In this document: piece after piece, positions 35,172 through 44,399 of the stretch
Layout: every line of letters starts with the position of its first letter
Position numbering within the stretch: position 1 is the first letter of the stretch
NCBI GenBank assembly: GCA_017303905.1
Contig: JAFLBH010000004.1
Coordinates: forward strand, 1 to 64,000
Origin: Bacteroidota bacterium
GTDB taxonomy: Bacteria > Bacteroidota > Bacteroidia > B-17B0 > Aurantibacillaceae
DNA length: 64,000 nucleotides
Direction: 5' to 3'
Notes under the pieces: generated by a model
Databases searched by the model: none
What the model saw: the letters and a program-made list of their open reading frames with translations, nothing else
What the model was told of the DNA's origin: nothing
Position numbers and translations under genes: made by a program

Positions 35172-35657
35172 TTACTTTCTGCCTTGACGCAGAAAGTAAC
35201 AAAGAAGTCAAGGCTTCATTTTATCCTTTACTCTCTACGGTCGTAATTTTTTATGCACAACAGCCATTGCCGGGCGCTAAAAATGTGCACTGCACATTTT
35301 CTTAACGCTGGCAAGCTACCAAATGGGTGATCTCCTTGGCCCGCCTGCGGAGCTTCCCATTTGGCTTAACGCAATTTGTTGCGCATAAAAAACCGTATAA
35401 AATGAGGCCAGTATTCGGTAATATCGTCTTCGAGGAACGCTCCGAATGGAGAATGTAGAATATTGGGAACGTTTGGATTAAATGGAGTAAAATGCTAATC
35501 GGAGGGTTGATGCCGGGCAGCGATAGCGGGAAAATTGCCTTCTCCGAGGCCTAAGCCGACGGCAATTTTAACCGCGGTTTGCGCCTGCCTCTTGCGCAAA
35601 ATCGCCTTTCGGCATCAAGAGTTTTTTGGTTACTTTTTGGCGAACCAAAAAGTGACA
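35172..35657. repeat. Dispersed structured repeat, copy B (486 bp, hairpin-bounded)
   Basis: The left end is a perfect 11-bp hairpin (TTACTTTCTGC 35172-35182, GCAGAAAGTAA 35189-35199). The right end is a related 12-bp hairpin (35629-35656: GTTACTTTTTGG / CCAAAAAGTGAC, one G.T). Inside are two long hairpins: AAAATGTGC/GCACATTTT near 35280-35301, and CCAAATGGG/CCCATTTGG near 35319-35364. GCCTTGAC (35181-35188) can instead pair with GTCAAGGC (35207-35214), giving a competing fold. ATGAGGCCA occurs near 35402. It shares its start with 14390-14440. No protein gene is supported in 35121-35803. Confidence 0.6.
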
Positions 35658-35803
35658 TAAAGAAATTCGTCTAAGTTTTCATCAAGGCAGAAAAGAAAAT
35701 AAAACACCCTTCCATAAAAGCGTTAATTTTTTACAAAATGAGCAATTTATTATTATTGTGAACGTTATGCAGAACTGACACAATTTGTATATTAGCAGAA
35801 TTA

Positions 35804-36517
35804 ATGAGCCAGAGCTTAGTCATAATTCCTACCTACAACGAAATCGAGAACATCGAAAAGATGATCCGTAAAGTTTTTTCGCTGAAGCGGGAATTTCACG
35901 TGTTGATTGTAGACGATGGCTCTCCTGATGGAACAGCTCAGAAAGTAAAAGAACTTCAAAACGAATTTGGCGGTAAACTCCACATTGAGGAGAGAAAAGG
36001 AAAGTTAGGATTGGGAACAGCCTATATTCACGGATTTAAATGGGCATTAGCTAAAAATTACGAATACATTTTTGAAATGGATTGCGATTTTAGTCACAAT
36101 CCGGATGATTTGATACGCTTGCAGGAAGCCTGTGAAAAAGGCGCTGATGTTTCGATTGGTTCCAGATATTGCAGCGGAGGAAAAGTGAGCAACTGGCCTT
36201 TAGGTCGCATTTTAATGAGTTATTTTGCCTCGGTTTACGTGCGCATTGTATTGTGGCTTCCGGTGAAAGATACGACTGCCGGCTTTAAATGTTATAAGCG
36301 AAAAGTTTTAGAAACCATTAATCTGGATGGTATAAAATTTATGGGATATGCCTTTCAGATTGAAATGAAATACACCGCCTACAAAAAAGGATTTAAATTG
36401 GTTGAAGTGCCGATTATGTTTGTTGACCGTGTTGAAGGCGTAAGCAAAATGAGCACCAAAATTTTCAAAGAAGCCTTCTGGGGCGTATTGCAAATGCGCT
36501 TTAAGAAAATGGATTAA
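35804..36517 (+). CDS. Polyprenol monophosphomannose synthase (GT2)
   Basis: A 237-residue GT-A glycosyltransferase, similar to dolichol-phosphate mannose synthase. Motifs are VIIPTYNEIENIEKM at the start, VDDGSPDGTA (nucleotide and metal), EMDCDFSHNPDDL (DxD-like catalytic region), and GSRYCSGGKVSNWP with DTTAGFKCYKR. There is no C-terminal membrane region, so it belongs to the soluble class. It probably makes lipid-linked mannose for protein or surface glycosylation. It stands alone after the repeat element. Confidence 0.9.
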   Translation: MSQSLVIIPTYNEIENIEKMIRKVFSLKREFHVLIVDDGSPDGTAQKVKELQNEFGGKLHIEERKGKLGLGTAYIHGFKWALAKNYEYIFEMDCDFSHNPDDLIRLQEACEKGADVSIGSRYCSGGKVSNWPLGRILMSYFASVYVRIVLWLPVKDTTAGFKCYKRKVLETINLDGIKFMGYAFQIEMKYTAYKKGFKLVEVPIMFVDRVEGVSKMSTKIFKEAFWGVLQMRFKKMD

Positions 36518-36562
36518 ATTTTTCCTTATAGGAAAACTACCTTCAAAAAAGTCTCAATAAAT

Positions 36563-36964
36563 TTACTTACACTCTTCGCAGTTCCACTTTGGATCGTGGA
36601 CGTTAATATCGAGAATCTTTGAAGTAGTATCGCAATCGTTGATGACAAAATCAAATTTGTATTTGTCTTTAAACTCTTCTTTTGGCTGAATAAAATACGT
36701 ACCGCAAGGATCTGCATGTACATCGGTTAAATCGTAATTCACTTCAAAATTGCGCATTTCTATTTTCAGTAAAGCGCCATTGTAATGCATGCATTTTAAT
36801 TTACACAAGGCCTTATCGCTAAATTCAAAATGCTGAAACACGAGCTCCTGCATTTTCATTTCATTGGTTGTAACACAACTGCGATTGCCAACCGTTGCAA
36901 ACACAATCAAACATCCAATTAAAAAACCAATTCCGTAAAATTTTAAACGTTGTAGAAATGTCAT
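36563..36964 (-). CDS. Hypothetical membrane-anchored protein
   Basis: A 133-residue protein from the ATG at 36964 (MTFLQRLKFYG). A single N-terminal hydrophobic helix (about 8-27, GIGFLIGCLIVFATVG) is followed by a soluble domain with several cysteines (RSC, LCKLKCMHY, ADPCGTY, NDCDTT) and a C-terminal CEECK. Family not recognised. The start is chosen because it lies 1 bp after the stop of the DinB-like gene, in the operon ald - dinB-like - this gene. Confidence 0.7.
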   Translation of the reverse strand: MTFLQRLKFYGIGFLIGCLIVFATVGNRSCVTTNEMKMQELVFQHFEFSDKALCKLKCMHYNGALLKIEMRNFEVNYDLTDVHADPCGTYFIQPKEEFKDKYKFDFVINDCDTTSKILDINVHDPKWNCEECK

Positions 36965-36965
36965 T

Positions 36966-37508
36966 TTAAGTTCCTTTATAAATTTTCTCAATCAACTTTA
37001 ATTGCCCGTAATGATGCTCACCATGCCAGGTATAATTTGCCAATAATTCTGCCACCGTAAACATATGCTTGCTGCCCGGATGATACGCTGTCAATTGCCA
37101 CTCCTCATTATTCAGATTATTAAATAAATCTGTCATCCGCGCATGTATGCCATGTAACATTTGTAAACTCGGTTTAATATCCGAATAAGTTCCATCATAC
37201 AAGGCAATCCATCGGTTCTCATCGTATGGTTTTATTTGTGATGGCTCTTCGGTTAGTGCGCCTTTCACACGAATTACAAAGTTTCCGTGACTGTCACCTA
37301 AATGATGTATAATTTGACGGGCATTCCAACCTCCGGGACGATAAGTGGTAGCAAGTATAGATGAGTTCCAATCTTTCACTAAGGTTTCCAGCTTAACGGG
37401 AAACGCCGAAAAAACTTTTAGATTATTCTTTACGTCAGTTAAGGTATAATCCTTACCATAAACAAATGGTTCAACCGGATATTCTAAATTTCCTAAAGTA
37501 TCAGACAT
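36966..37508 (-). CDS. YfiT/DinB-like metal-dependent hydrolase or thiol transferase
   Basis: A 180-residue four-helix DinB-fold protein of the YfiT (BstA) group. Typical features are LEYPVEPFVYG at the start, YRPGGWNARQIIHHLGDSH with metal-binding histidines, IKPYDENRW, and WHGEHHYGQLKLI, which supplies the C-terminal histidine. In Firmicutes, relatives are bacillithiol S-transferases; the thiol used in this organism is unknown. It starts 1 bp after the ald stop, so it is co-transcribed with ald. Confidence 0.88.
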   Translation of the reverse strand: MSDTLGNLEYPVEPFVYGKDYTLTDVKNNLKVFSAFPVKLETLVKDWNSSILATTYRPGGWNARQIIHHLGDSHGNFVIRVKGALTEEPSQIKPYDENRWIALYDGTYSDIKPSLQMLHGIHARMTDLFNNLNNEEWQLTAYHPGSKHMFTVAELLANYTWHGEHHYGQLKLIEKIYKGT

Positions 37509-37509
37509 G

Positions 37510-38727
37510 CTATATAGCCGCCATTAAGAGATTAATATCTTTAAATGGAAGATTAAACGCTTCTCCCATATATTGGTTGGTAAGAATTCCATTATAAATA
37601 TAAACGCCGTTTCGAACACCGGCATCCTTACGTACTAAACTATCAAAGCCGCCTTCATCACCCATATTTAAAATAATCTGTGAGAAGATACTGCTGAATG
37701 CGTAAGATGCAGTGCGTGCTACGCGTGAAGCAATGTTTGGCACACAATAATGAATAACACCATGCTTGCGGAATACAGGCTTGGTATGATTCGTTACTTT
37801 AGAAGTTTCAAACACACCACCCTGATCAATACTCACATCAATAATAACCGAGCCTGCTTTCATTTCAGAAACCATGGTATCGGTTACAATGCAAGGGGTA
37901 CGACCTTTATGCGCACGTAAAGCTCCAATAGCTACGTCGGCTGTTTTTAAATGTTTCTCTAACACTTTCGGCACAATTACAGAAGTAAATACGCGTGTAC
38001 CTAATGAGTTTTGCAAACGACGTAAACGTGAAACAGATGAATCAAATACTTTTACGGATGCGCCTAATCCTAATGCGGCACGTGCTGCAAATTCACCCAC
38101 TGTACCTGCACCAATAATTACCACTTCGGTTGGAGAAATACCGCTGATACCTCCTAAAATGGAACCAACGCCATTGTTTACGTTGCTCAATAATTCGGCA
38201 GCAATTAAAATACTGGCGCCACCTGCGATTTCTCCCATCGAACGAATGATCGGATAAATACCCACATCATCGGTGATTAAATCAAAGGCTACGCAGTTTA
38301 ATTTCTTACCAATTAACTTCTTTAAAAAATCTTCAGGCTGAACGGTTAATTGTAATGCAGAAAACAAAGTTTGCTTGTGCTGCATCATCTCAATTTCTTC
38401 TAAAGTGGGAGGTGCAATTTTAAAAATCACATCCGCCTTATATACATCTTGCGGCGAATAAACTATTTCAGCACCTGCTTCACTGTAATCATTGTCTTCG
38501 AAGTGTGCCGCTTTACCGGCACCGGCCTCAATAACAACACGGTGACCGTTATTCACTAAAAGTGCAACTGCATCGGGAACAAGTGGCACACGGTTTTCCT
38601 GAAAAGCAATTTCCTTTGGAATACCAATGTAAAGTTTTCCTTTTTTACGTGCTACCTCCAGCATTTCTTCTTGCGGAGCAAGCGCGCCTTTAGTCAGCGA
38701 AAACAAAACATCTTTATTCATTACCAT
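37510..38727 (-). CDS. ald: Alanine dehydrogenase / AlaDH-PNT family
   Basis: A 405-residue NAD-dependent enzyme that interconverts alanine with pyruvate plus ammonia. The N-terminal domain has IGIPKEIAFQENRVPLVPDAV with the substrate-binding Arg and Lys region. The Rossmann fold has VIIGAGTVGEFAARAALGLGASV with a following acidic residue (VFDSS). VIIDVSIDQGG and VPNIASRVARTASYAFS are family signatures. It is longer than classic Ald (about 370) by an N-terminal segment common in Bacteroidota. First gene of a three-gene leftward operon. Confidence 0.92.
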   Translation of the reverse strand: MVMNKDVLFSLTKGALAPQEEMLEVARKKGKLYIGIPKEIAFQENRVPLVPDAVALLVNNGHRVVIEAGAGKAAHFEDNDYSEAGAEIVYSPQDVYKADVIFKIAPPTLEEIEMMQHKQTLFSALQLTVQPEDFLKKLIGKKLNCVAFDLITDDVGIYPIIRSMGEIAGGASILIAAELLSNVNNGVGSILGGISGISPTEVVIIGAGTVGEFAARAALGLGASVKVFDSSVSRLRRLQNSLGTRVFTSVIVPKVLEKHLKTADVAIGALRAHKGRTPCIVTDTMVSEMKAGSVIIDVSIDQGGVFETSKVTNHTKPVFRKHGVIHYCVPNIASRVARTASYAFSSIFSQIILNMGDEGGFDSLVRKDAGVRNGVYIYNGILTNQYMGEAFNLPFKDINLLMAAI

Positions 38728-38746
38728 AATTAGTTTCTTTTATAAA

Positions 38747-39478
38747 TTAATAATAGGTGCCGTGATATACCGGCGCATTACAATCGTCAATACTTTTTGG
38801 CATTGGTCGGAAAATAATTCCAACTCTTAATTCAAAAGTACGGCTGCGAACGCTGCTTGCGCCTAAGCGAGGTGGTTGATAAATCAAATCCGGATTATAA
38901 TGGAATTCCACAAACGGATGCCATTTTTTCCATGTGAAAAATTCATACCCCGCACCGGCATCGCCACTGAACCAAATTTTTGGGAATGTACCTGACATTT
39001 CAGGAAATACAGTAACCGCGAATGAATATAAATACTCTAATCTTACGCCCAACATAGTGTACCATTGTCCTTTTCGAGTGGTATTACCCATAAACTTCAA
39101 ATAATTATTCCATTGAATGTATTGGTAAACATTGGCACCTACTCTTCCACTCAATTCACCGGTATATAAATTCCCGATTTCCTTTTCAACGGCACCTTTC
39201 ATAGTGTATTCAAATTCTGTTTGCCAGCGTATATGATCGTAACGTAAAAATTCTGCCAGCAATCCTACACCGAAACTTTGGTAATCGCGTGAGTAATGGT
39301 TTTGCGGATAATAATACTCATACACAAAAACATTCGGATCTTTTTTAGTTGAATTTAAATTACGGTAACGATGAGCGGTACTGTTTCCTGCCACAAAAAT
39401 TCCAATTCCTCTGAAAAACTGAGCGTTTGTTTCAACCGAAACAAAAATCAGACTTAATATAACGAGTAGTTTCTTCAT
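38747..39478 (-). CDS. Hypothetical outer-membrane beta-barrel protein
   Basis: A 243-residue protein with a signal peptide (about 1-19, ending ETNAQ). Alternating aromatic and polar strands follow (SFGVGLLAEFLRY, IRWQTEFEYTMKG, WYTMLGVRLEYLYSFAV, WHPFVEFHYNPDL, FELRVGIIFRP), as expected for a small outer-membrane barrel. Family not recognised. It lies between fabD (9 bp upstream) and ald (19 bp downstream) on the same strand. Confidence 0.75.
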   Translation of the reverse strand: MKKLLVILSLIFVSVETNAQFFRGIGIFVAGNSTAHRYRNLNSTKKDPNVFVYEYYYPQNHYSRDYQSFGVGLLAEFLRYDHIRWQTEFEYTMKGAVEKEIGNLYTGELSGRVGANVYQYIQWNNYLKFMGNTTRKGQWYTMLGVRLEYLYSFAVTVFPEMSGTFPKIWFSGDAGAGYEFFTWKKWHPFVEFHYNPDLIYQPPRLGASSVRSRTFELRVGIIFRPMPKSIDDCNAPVYHGTYY

Positions 39479-39487
39479 TTAAATGAA

Positions 39488-40375
39488 TTAAGCACTAACG
39501 GTCTCCATCCCTGCGTTTACTTTCTTAACCAAACCTTGTAAAACTTTACCCGGACCAACCTCAGTAAATGAAGTGGCGCCATCGTTAATCATTTGGATAA
39601 CAGTTTGAGTCCATTTTACAGGAGCGGTTAATTGAGCAATTAAGTTTTTCTTGATTTCATCCGGATTAGTAACCGCGTTGGCTGTTACATTTTGGTAAAC
39701 CGGACAAATTGGATTGTTGAAGGTTGTGGAGTTAATCGCTGCTTCAAGTTCAACGCGAGCCGGTTCCATTAATGGCGAGTGAAATGCTCCGCCAACAGGT
39801 AAAACCAATGCACGTTTAGCGCCAGCCGCCTTCATTTTTTCGCAGGCAATGTTAATGCCTTCGATACTTCCGGAAATAACTAATTGTCCGGGACAATTAT
39901 AATTAGCTGCAACAACAGTATGACCTGATGCTGTGATTTCTTTACAAATATCTTCTACGACTTTATCATCTAGATTTAAGATGGCAGCCATGGTAGAAGG
40001 ATTTATTTCGCAGGCTTTTTGCATGGCCATAGCACGTTTGTATACTAATTGCAAAGCATCTTCGAAACTCAACGTTTTATTTGCAACTAATGCGGAGAAC
40101 TCTCCCAAAGAGTGACCTGCTACCATATCCGGTTTAAAATCGGCGCCTTTTGTAGCAGCCAACACAACTGAATGTAAAAAAATAGCGGGTTGAGTTACTT
40201 TTGTTTGCTTAAGCTCTTCATCTGTACCACCAAACATGGTATCGGTAATGCGGAAACCCAAAATAGAGTTCGCTTTTTCAAATAAGTCTTTAGCTAAAGG
40301 GGACGAATCATAAAGATCTTTTCCCATACCGGAAAATTGAGAACCTTGTCCGGGGAATACATAGGCTTTTTTCAT
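39488..40375 (-). CDS. fabD: Malonyl-CoA:ACP S-malonyltransferase
   Basis: A 295-residue acyltransferase that loads malonyl onto acyl carrier protein for fatty-acid synthesis. VFPGQGSQFSGMGKDL opens the protein. GHSLGE carries the nucleophile S89, and VGGAFHSPLMEPA carries the catalytic His. GPGKVLQGLVKK closes the fold. Length is normal. The neighbours are not fatty-acid genes, so it is not in a fab cluster here. Confidence 0.97.
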   Translation of the reverse strand: MKKAYVFPGQGSQFSGMGKDLYDSSPLAKDLFEKANSILGFRITDTMFGGTDEELKQTKVTQPAIFLHSVVLAATKGADFKPDMVAGHSLGEFSALVANKTLSFEDALQLVYKRAMAMQKACEINPSTMAAILNLDDKVVEDICKEITASGHTVVAANYNCPGQLVISGSIEGINIACEKMKAAGAKRALVLPVGGAFHSPLMEPARVELEAAINSTTFNNPICPVYQNVTANAVTNPDEIKKNLIAQLTAPVKWTQTVIQMINDGATSFTEVGPGKVLQGLVKKVNAGMETVSA

Positions 40376-40464
40376 AATGATAGTAAAATAGTAAAATTAG
40401 GCTATTTTACCCCACGTTATACGCAAAAGCCTGAAATAGAGTTAACCGTAAATTGTTAAAAACG

Positions 40465-41151
40465 CTATTGAACGATGTTCCAAGCAACCAAATCCCATAC
40501 GTCTGTTTGACTTGGACCTACAAGTATCTCCTTACGGATGATACCAATATTTTTAGCTAGGAAAAACGACACATTATTATATCCAGTTGGTGCGTTAAAG
40601 ACAGAACCTAAAGCATTATAGGTGCTATTTGTTGCTTTTACCTTAGTAACATGTGAAAAGGTATTACTCAATACAGTAATTGTTGCGTAATTATAATGAA
40701 CGTAAATGTAAGGTGAGCCTATACTATCACCACCATTTTGATTTAATAAGTGAATAGGATAATTCTCACACCAAGTTCCAACACCTGTTGAAATAGTATT
40801 TTTGCAAAAAGATAATACACGATGATTGGCAAAGAAACTGGATTTCAGCTCCATAATCGTCCAATGGTATGTACGACAAGTATCCACCTTCAAGCCATGT
40901 ACGCTACAAGGACCCTGAGTACAATTAAATTCCCTAATTGAAGAGACTTTAACGGTATCAACATCAGAAGACGTGGTTTTTTTATATATCCAATAAGTAC
41001 CTGGCTTGAAAATATATTGCTTTAAACTATCGCTTGGATAGATATCCAACATAACACTATTACTAGGTTCAGGTTCCTTCTTTTTTTCCTTCTTACAAGA
41101 AAAAAAGCCCAAAACAATAGCAATAAATAGTATGCAACTATATTTTATCAT
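40465..41151 (-). CDS. Hypothetical lipoprotein
   Basis: A 228-residue lipoprotein. The signal (MIKYSCILFIAIVLGFFSCKK) ends in the lipobox FFSC (C19), followed by a lysine/glutamate linker. The body is beta-rich with FKPGTYWIYKKTTSSDVDTV, a common pattern in small Bacteroidota lipoproteins, and a late KNIGIIRKEI motif. Function unknown. It starts 7 bp after phaC on the same strand, so it may be co-transcribed with it by chance or as a late operon member. Confidence 0.75.
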   Translation of the reverse strand: MIKYSCILFIAIVLGFFSCKKEKKKEPEPSNSVMLDIYPSDSLKQYIFKPGTYWIYKKTTSSDVDTVKVSSIREFNCTQGPCSVHGLKVDTCRTYHWTIMELKSSFFANHRVLSFCKNTISTGVGTWCENYPIHLLNQNGGDSIGSPYIYVHYNYATITVLSNTFSHVTKVKATNSTYNALGSVFNAPTGYNNVSFFLAKNIGIIRKEILVGPSQTDVWDLVAWNIVQ

Positions 41152-41158
41152 TAAAACC

Positions 41159-42202
41159 TTAATCCCTCTTTTTCAACCAAGCAGTAACAGCAGGTGCCAA
41201 TTCTTTTTGAGATTTACCACCAACAAACACCCCGATATGCCCACCTTTGAAGCTGTAAAGTTCTTTGTCTTTACTGCCAACATGGTCGTTTAACGGGATA
41301 GTTGCGGCAGGAGGCACTAAATGATCTTCGGTTGCGTAAATATTTAATAAAGGTGAAGTCAGATTTTTAAGATTCACTTTCTTTCCTCCTACTTCCAGTT
41401 CACCCTTTACTAATTTATTTTGCTGATATAATTCTTTCATGAACTGACGGAAACATTCGCCGGCTTGTGCAGGACTTTCGCTAATCCATTTTTCCATGCG
41501 AAGGAAATTCAGAAGCTTGTCTTTATCATCCAACACATTCACTAAACTCTGTTGTTTCTGAACTTTCATCATTGGTTTCAATAAATCAAAACCTTGGTTT
41601 AAGAAATCACCCGGAATTAATCCATTGTTTCCATCTACCAGTTTATCAAAGTCCATATTTTTACTCCAACGGAATAATAAACCATCATTGGTAGAGAAAT
41701 CGATTGGTGTTACATGGGTAACCAAATTCTTTACCTTGTTAGGATATAAAGAAGAATAAATTACACTGAGCGTTCCACCCTGGCAAATACTTAAAATATT
41801 GACTTTATCGATGCGGTGTTTTTTACGGATGAAGTCTACACAATTATTGATGTAGCCATTTACATAATCATCCAAATCCAAATAGCGATCGCTTTTAGAA
41901 GGATAACCCCAATCGATGAGATACACATCCAAACCTGCATTTAATAGATTTTTAATATAGCTGCGATCAGGTTGTAAATCGAGCATTTTATAGGTGTTTA
42001 CCAAAGCGTAAACAATAAGTACCGGTGTTTTATAAGTTGCAGTTGTCTCGCGGTCGTAACGATACAAAGTGAGTTTATCTTCTTTATAAACGGAAGTTTT
42101 AGGTGAAGTAGCGATATCTACTTCTTTAATTTGCTGAAGGGTGTCGTAACTCTTCATCATTTTCTGGCTCATGTCGGCCAGTTCCTTTATCATGTTTTCC
42201 AT
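41159..42202 (-). CDS. phaC: Class III poly(3-hydroxyalkanoate) synthase subunit PhaC
   Basis: A 347-residue alpha/beta-hydrolase that polymerises (R)-3-hydroxyacyl-CoA into PHA. The nucleophile box is SICQGG with C140, matching (G/S)xCx(G/A)G. Acid D293 (ATEDHLVPP) and H322 (GGHIG) complete the triad. PVLIVYALVNTYKMLDLQPDRS and YLIDWGYPSKSD are PhaC signatures. The size fits class III, which needs PhaE; a PhaE-like gene lies directly upstream. The ATG at 42202 is preferred over one at 42232, because the shorter form starts like class III enzymes. Confidence 0.93.
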   Translation of the reverse strand: MENMIKELADMSQKMMKSYDTLQQIKEVDIATSPKTSVYKEDKLTLYRYDRETTATYKTPVLIVYALVNTYKMLDLQPDRSYIKNLLNAGLDVYLIDWGYPSKSDRYLDLDDYVNGYINNCVDFIRKKHRIDKVNILSICQGGTLSVIYSSLYPNKVKNLVTHVTPIDFSTNDGLLFRWSKNMDFDKLVDGNNGLIPGDFLNQGFDLLKPMMKVQKQQSLVNVLDDKDKLLNFLRMEKWISESPAQAGECFRQFMKELYQQNKLVKGELEVGGKKVNLKNLTSPLLNIYATEDHLVPPAATIPLNDHVGSKDKELYSFKGGHIGVFVGGKSQKELAPAVTAWLKKRD

Positions 42203-42280
42203 AGTACAGAAATTGGTTTTTAAATATAGCAAAAAAAACGATTAATTATAGTTGAGTGCAGGAAGAAGGTTGTGCGAAAC

Positions 42281-42310
42281 AAAAAATCCCGGGTTACCCC
42301 GGGATTTATT
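42281..42310 (-). terminator. Hairpin terminator between phaE and phaC
   Basis: A perfect 10-bp stem (AAATCCCGGG 42284-42293, CCCGGGATTT 42298-42307) around TTAC, flanked by A and T runs. It lies in the 168-bp gap within the leftward phaE-phaC pair, so it may reduce phaC expression relative to phaE. Confidence 0.75.
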
Positions 42311-42370
42311 TACATCAAGCTGTTCCACAAACACTAAAAGAACAACCTGCTTTGCTATGAGTAACCGTTA

Positions 42371-43723
42371 TTATTTTTTCTTTGCTTTTGAAGCTTTTTC
42401 TTCTTCAAAAAGTTCAGTATTTCCGGTAAGAGCTAATTTATTTTGTAACTCTTTTACGGTTTTCTTTAAATCATGGATGGTTTTATATAACTCATCAACT
42501 TCTGAACGGAAAACTACAGGATAATTTTCATAAACATTTTCGAATTGTTTTTCGAATTGCTTTTTCACATCCATTCCTAAGCTAATCGTTTCAGCTTTGA
42601 TTTTTGAAAAATCTTCAGTAGCCAATAATTCGCCTAAGAATTTTTCGCTGGTTTTAACCCACTCGTTATAAACCTCATTCATGTTAGGCATTTCGCCCGG
42701 TTTTACATTCTTATATTTCTCAGAATATTCTTTTGCAATGGTTTCAAAAGCCTTTTGAGTTGTAGTCATTAAGTTATACTGTAACTCATTTTGCTTAATT
42801 GAATATTCAGCGATTTTATCCATTAAATTAATGGCAGCTTCCACATTTTCTTTTTCCTTACCGGGATTAGCTAATTTCATAATCGGTTCAAATGTTTTAC
42901 CGAATACGTTATTAACCTGACTGTAAAGTTCTTTTACTTTTTCAAAGTTACCGCTGAATAACTGAGGAAACTCAGCCGACATACCTTGAATTTGCTGGAA
43001 GTATTCTTTGCTCAAATTATTTTGTTGAGTAAAGAAATCACGTACTTGTTTAGTAGCGTTATCGTAAACATCCTTCATGTTTGCACCTGAATAAAAGCTA
43101 CCAAACAATTGTTCAGTTACTTTTTTATAGTTCTCAACATTATAAATGTTTTTCCAAGTTTCAGCAGTGAAGTCTTGATTTTGGATTGCTTTCATCATTG
43201 GTTGGAAAGCTTCCTGAACTTTTAAAAACACCTGATTGCTTTCAAACATATTCTTAAACATATCTTTATTAAAAGATGAGTTGAAGTTTTTTGTATAAGT
43301 ATCGTAAGTGTTATTTAATGTATTGATCCAGCTGTTGTAGATGTTAGTCCAAGAACTGTTCATAGCTCCAAAACTGTTCATGTATTCGTTAGCAGGTTTA
43401 CCGTAATTAGCAAAGCTGTTATATAAGCTTTGGTTAAAATCGGTCATTTGCTTTACAGCATTTAATTGTTGGTTATACCAGTTTTTGAAAAACTCTTCAG
43501 GTTTATTTTCAGCAGCATTAAACGCATTTGGCATACCCGCTTGCATTCCGCCTAATAAATTCATTTGTTTCTCAAACCACTCCTTGTAAATGTTTTGACC
43601 TTCAGTAGTAATATTACCGCTGGTCATTGCATTTTGGAATTTTTTGGTTGAGTCCATCCAATTATTCATAACGGTAGTTTGTGTCTCCAGCAAACTGTCG
43701 AAAAATGGATTGTTTGTTTTCAT
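42371..43723 (-). CDS. phaE: PhaE-like PHA synthase subunit
   Basis: A 450-residue, helix-rich protein with many Asn, Gln, Phe and Trp. Repeated YxxWxxxLN-like segments (NSSWTNIYNSWINTLNNTYDTYTKNF) and a central QPMMKAIQ...QLFGSFYSG region fit PhaE. The C-terminus (PVVFRSEVDELYKTIHDLKKTVKELQNKL) is a coiled coil typical of PhaE, then a basic KAKKK tail. It should form the class III synthase with PhaC and may coat granules. It is longer than the usual 350-400 residues. It is transcribed divergently from phaJ. Confidence 0.85.
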   Translation of the reverse strand: MKTNNPFFDSLLETQTTVMNNWMDSTKKFQNAMTSGNITTEGQNIYKEWFEKQMNLLGGMQAGMPNAFNAAENKPEEFFKNWYNQQLNAVKQMTDFNQSLYNSFANYGKPANEYMNSFGAMNSSWTNIYNSWINTLNNTYDTYTKNFNSSFNKDMFKNMFESNQVFLKVQEAFQPMMKAIQNQDFTAETWKNIYNVENYKKVTEQLFGSFYSGANMKDVYDNATKQVRDFFTQQNNLSKEYFQQIQGMSAEFPQLFSGNFEKVKELYSQVNNVFGKTFEPIMKLANPGKEKENVEAAINLMDKIAEYSIKQNELQYNLMTTTQKAFETIAKEYSEKYKNVKPGEMPNMNEVYNEWVKTSEKFLGELLATEDFSKIKAETISLGMDVKKQFEKQFENVYENYPVVFRSEVDELYKTIHDLKKTVKELQNKLALTGNTELFEEEKASKAKKK

Positions 43724-43956
43724 TTTAAATTAAAGTTAAATTATTATTATTCAATTATTTACTATTTTTCTATCTGATTTCCAGTAACTTACAGCGTTAT
43801 TTGGAAATTTTATGCAAATATCGGAATTTTTTAGCATACATGTCAAGTATTTATATTAAAAAAACATTAAATAATCGACTAAAAGCATTTATTAGTCTAA
43901 ATTAAATTTTTATCTATACCTTCGAAACCTATTATTATACAAACAATTACAGCCCC
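43724..43956. promoter_or_regulatory. Divergent phaE/phaJ control region
   Basis: A 233-bp, very AT-rich gap between divergent phaE and phaJ, which must hold both promoters. A -7-like TACCTTCG (one mismatch to TAnnTTTG) lies about 40 bp before phaJ, overlapping a TTCGAA core. No clear operator repeat is seen. Confidence 0.35.
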
Positions 43957-44364
43957 ATGATTGAAGTAGGACAAATTTATACACACGATTTCAACTTTTC
44001 ACAAGATGAAGTAAATCGCTTTGCCGAGGTAACAGGCGATAAAAATCCGGTGCACTTAGATGCTGACTACGCAGCAAAAACCATGTTTAAAAAACCGATT
44101 ATGCATGGTATGCTAAGTGCTTCCTTATTCAGCAAAGTTTTCGGAACTCTTTTCCCGGGAGAAGGAACCATTTATTTAAAACAATCGCTTAGTTTTTTAA
44201 AACCAATGTATGTTGATGTTAAGTATGAAGCTGTTTTCACAGTGAAAGAAGTTTTAAAAGACAAAAACCGCGCGATTGTAGAAACATTAATTAAGGATAA
44301 ATCAACGGGTATTGTATGTACAAGCGGTGAAGCTACCGTTATGAACGTTGATAAAATTAAATAG
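43957..44364 (+). CDS. phaJ: (R)-specific enoyl-CoA hydratase (MaoC family)
   Basis: A 135-residue hot-dog fold hydratase. The hydratase-2 motif FAEVTGDKNPVHLD carries catalytic D28 and H33. It turns trans-2-enoyl-CoA from beta-oxidation into (R)-3-hydroxyacyl-CoA, the PhaC substrate. The single-domain size fits PhaJ rather than larger MaoC fusions. It lies 35 bp ahead of phaB and divergent from phaE, so the PHA assignment rests on motif plus context. Confidence 0.9.
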   Translation: MIEVGQIYTHDFNFSQDEVNRFAEVTGDKNPVHLDADYAAKTMFKKPIMHGMLSASLFSKVFGTLFPGEGTIYLKQSLSFLKPMYVDVKYEAVFTVKEVLKDKNRAIVETLIKDKSTGIVCTSGEATVMNVDKIK

Positions 44365-44399
44365 ACATATAACACTTCTAATTCATTCATCATTTTTTT

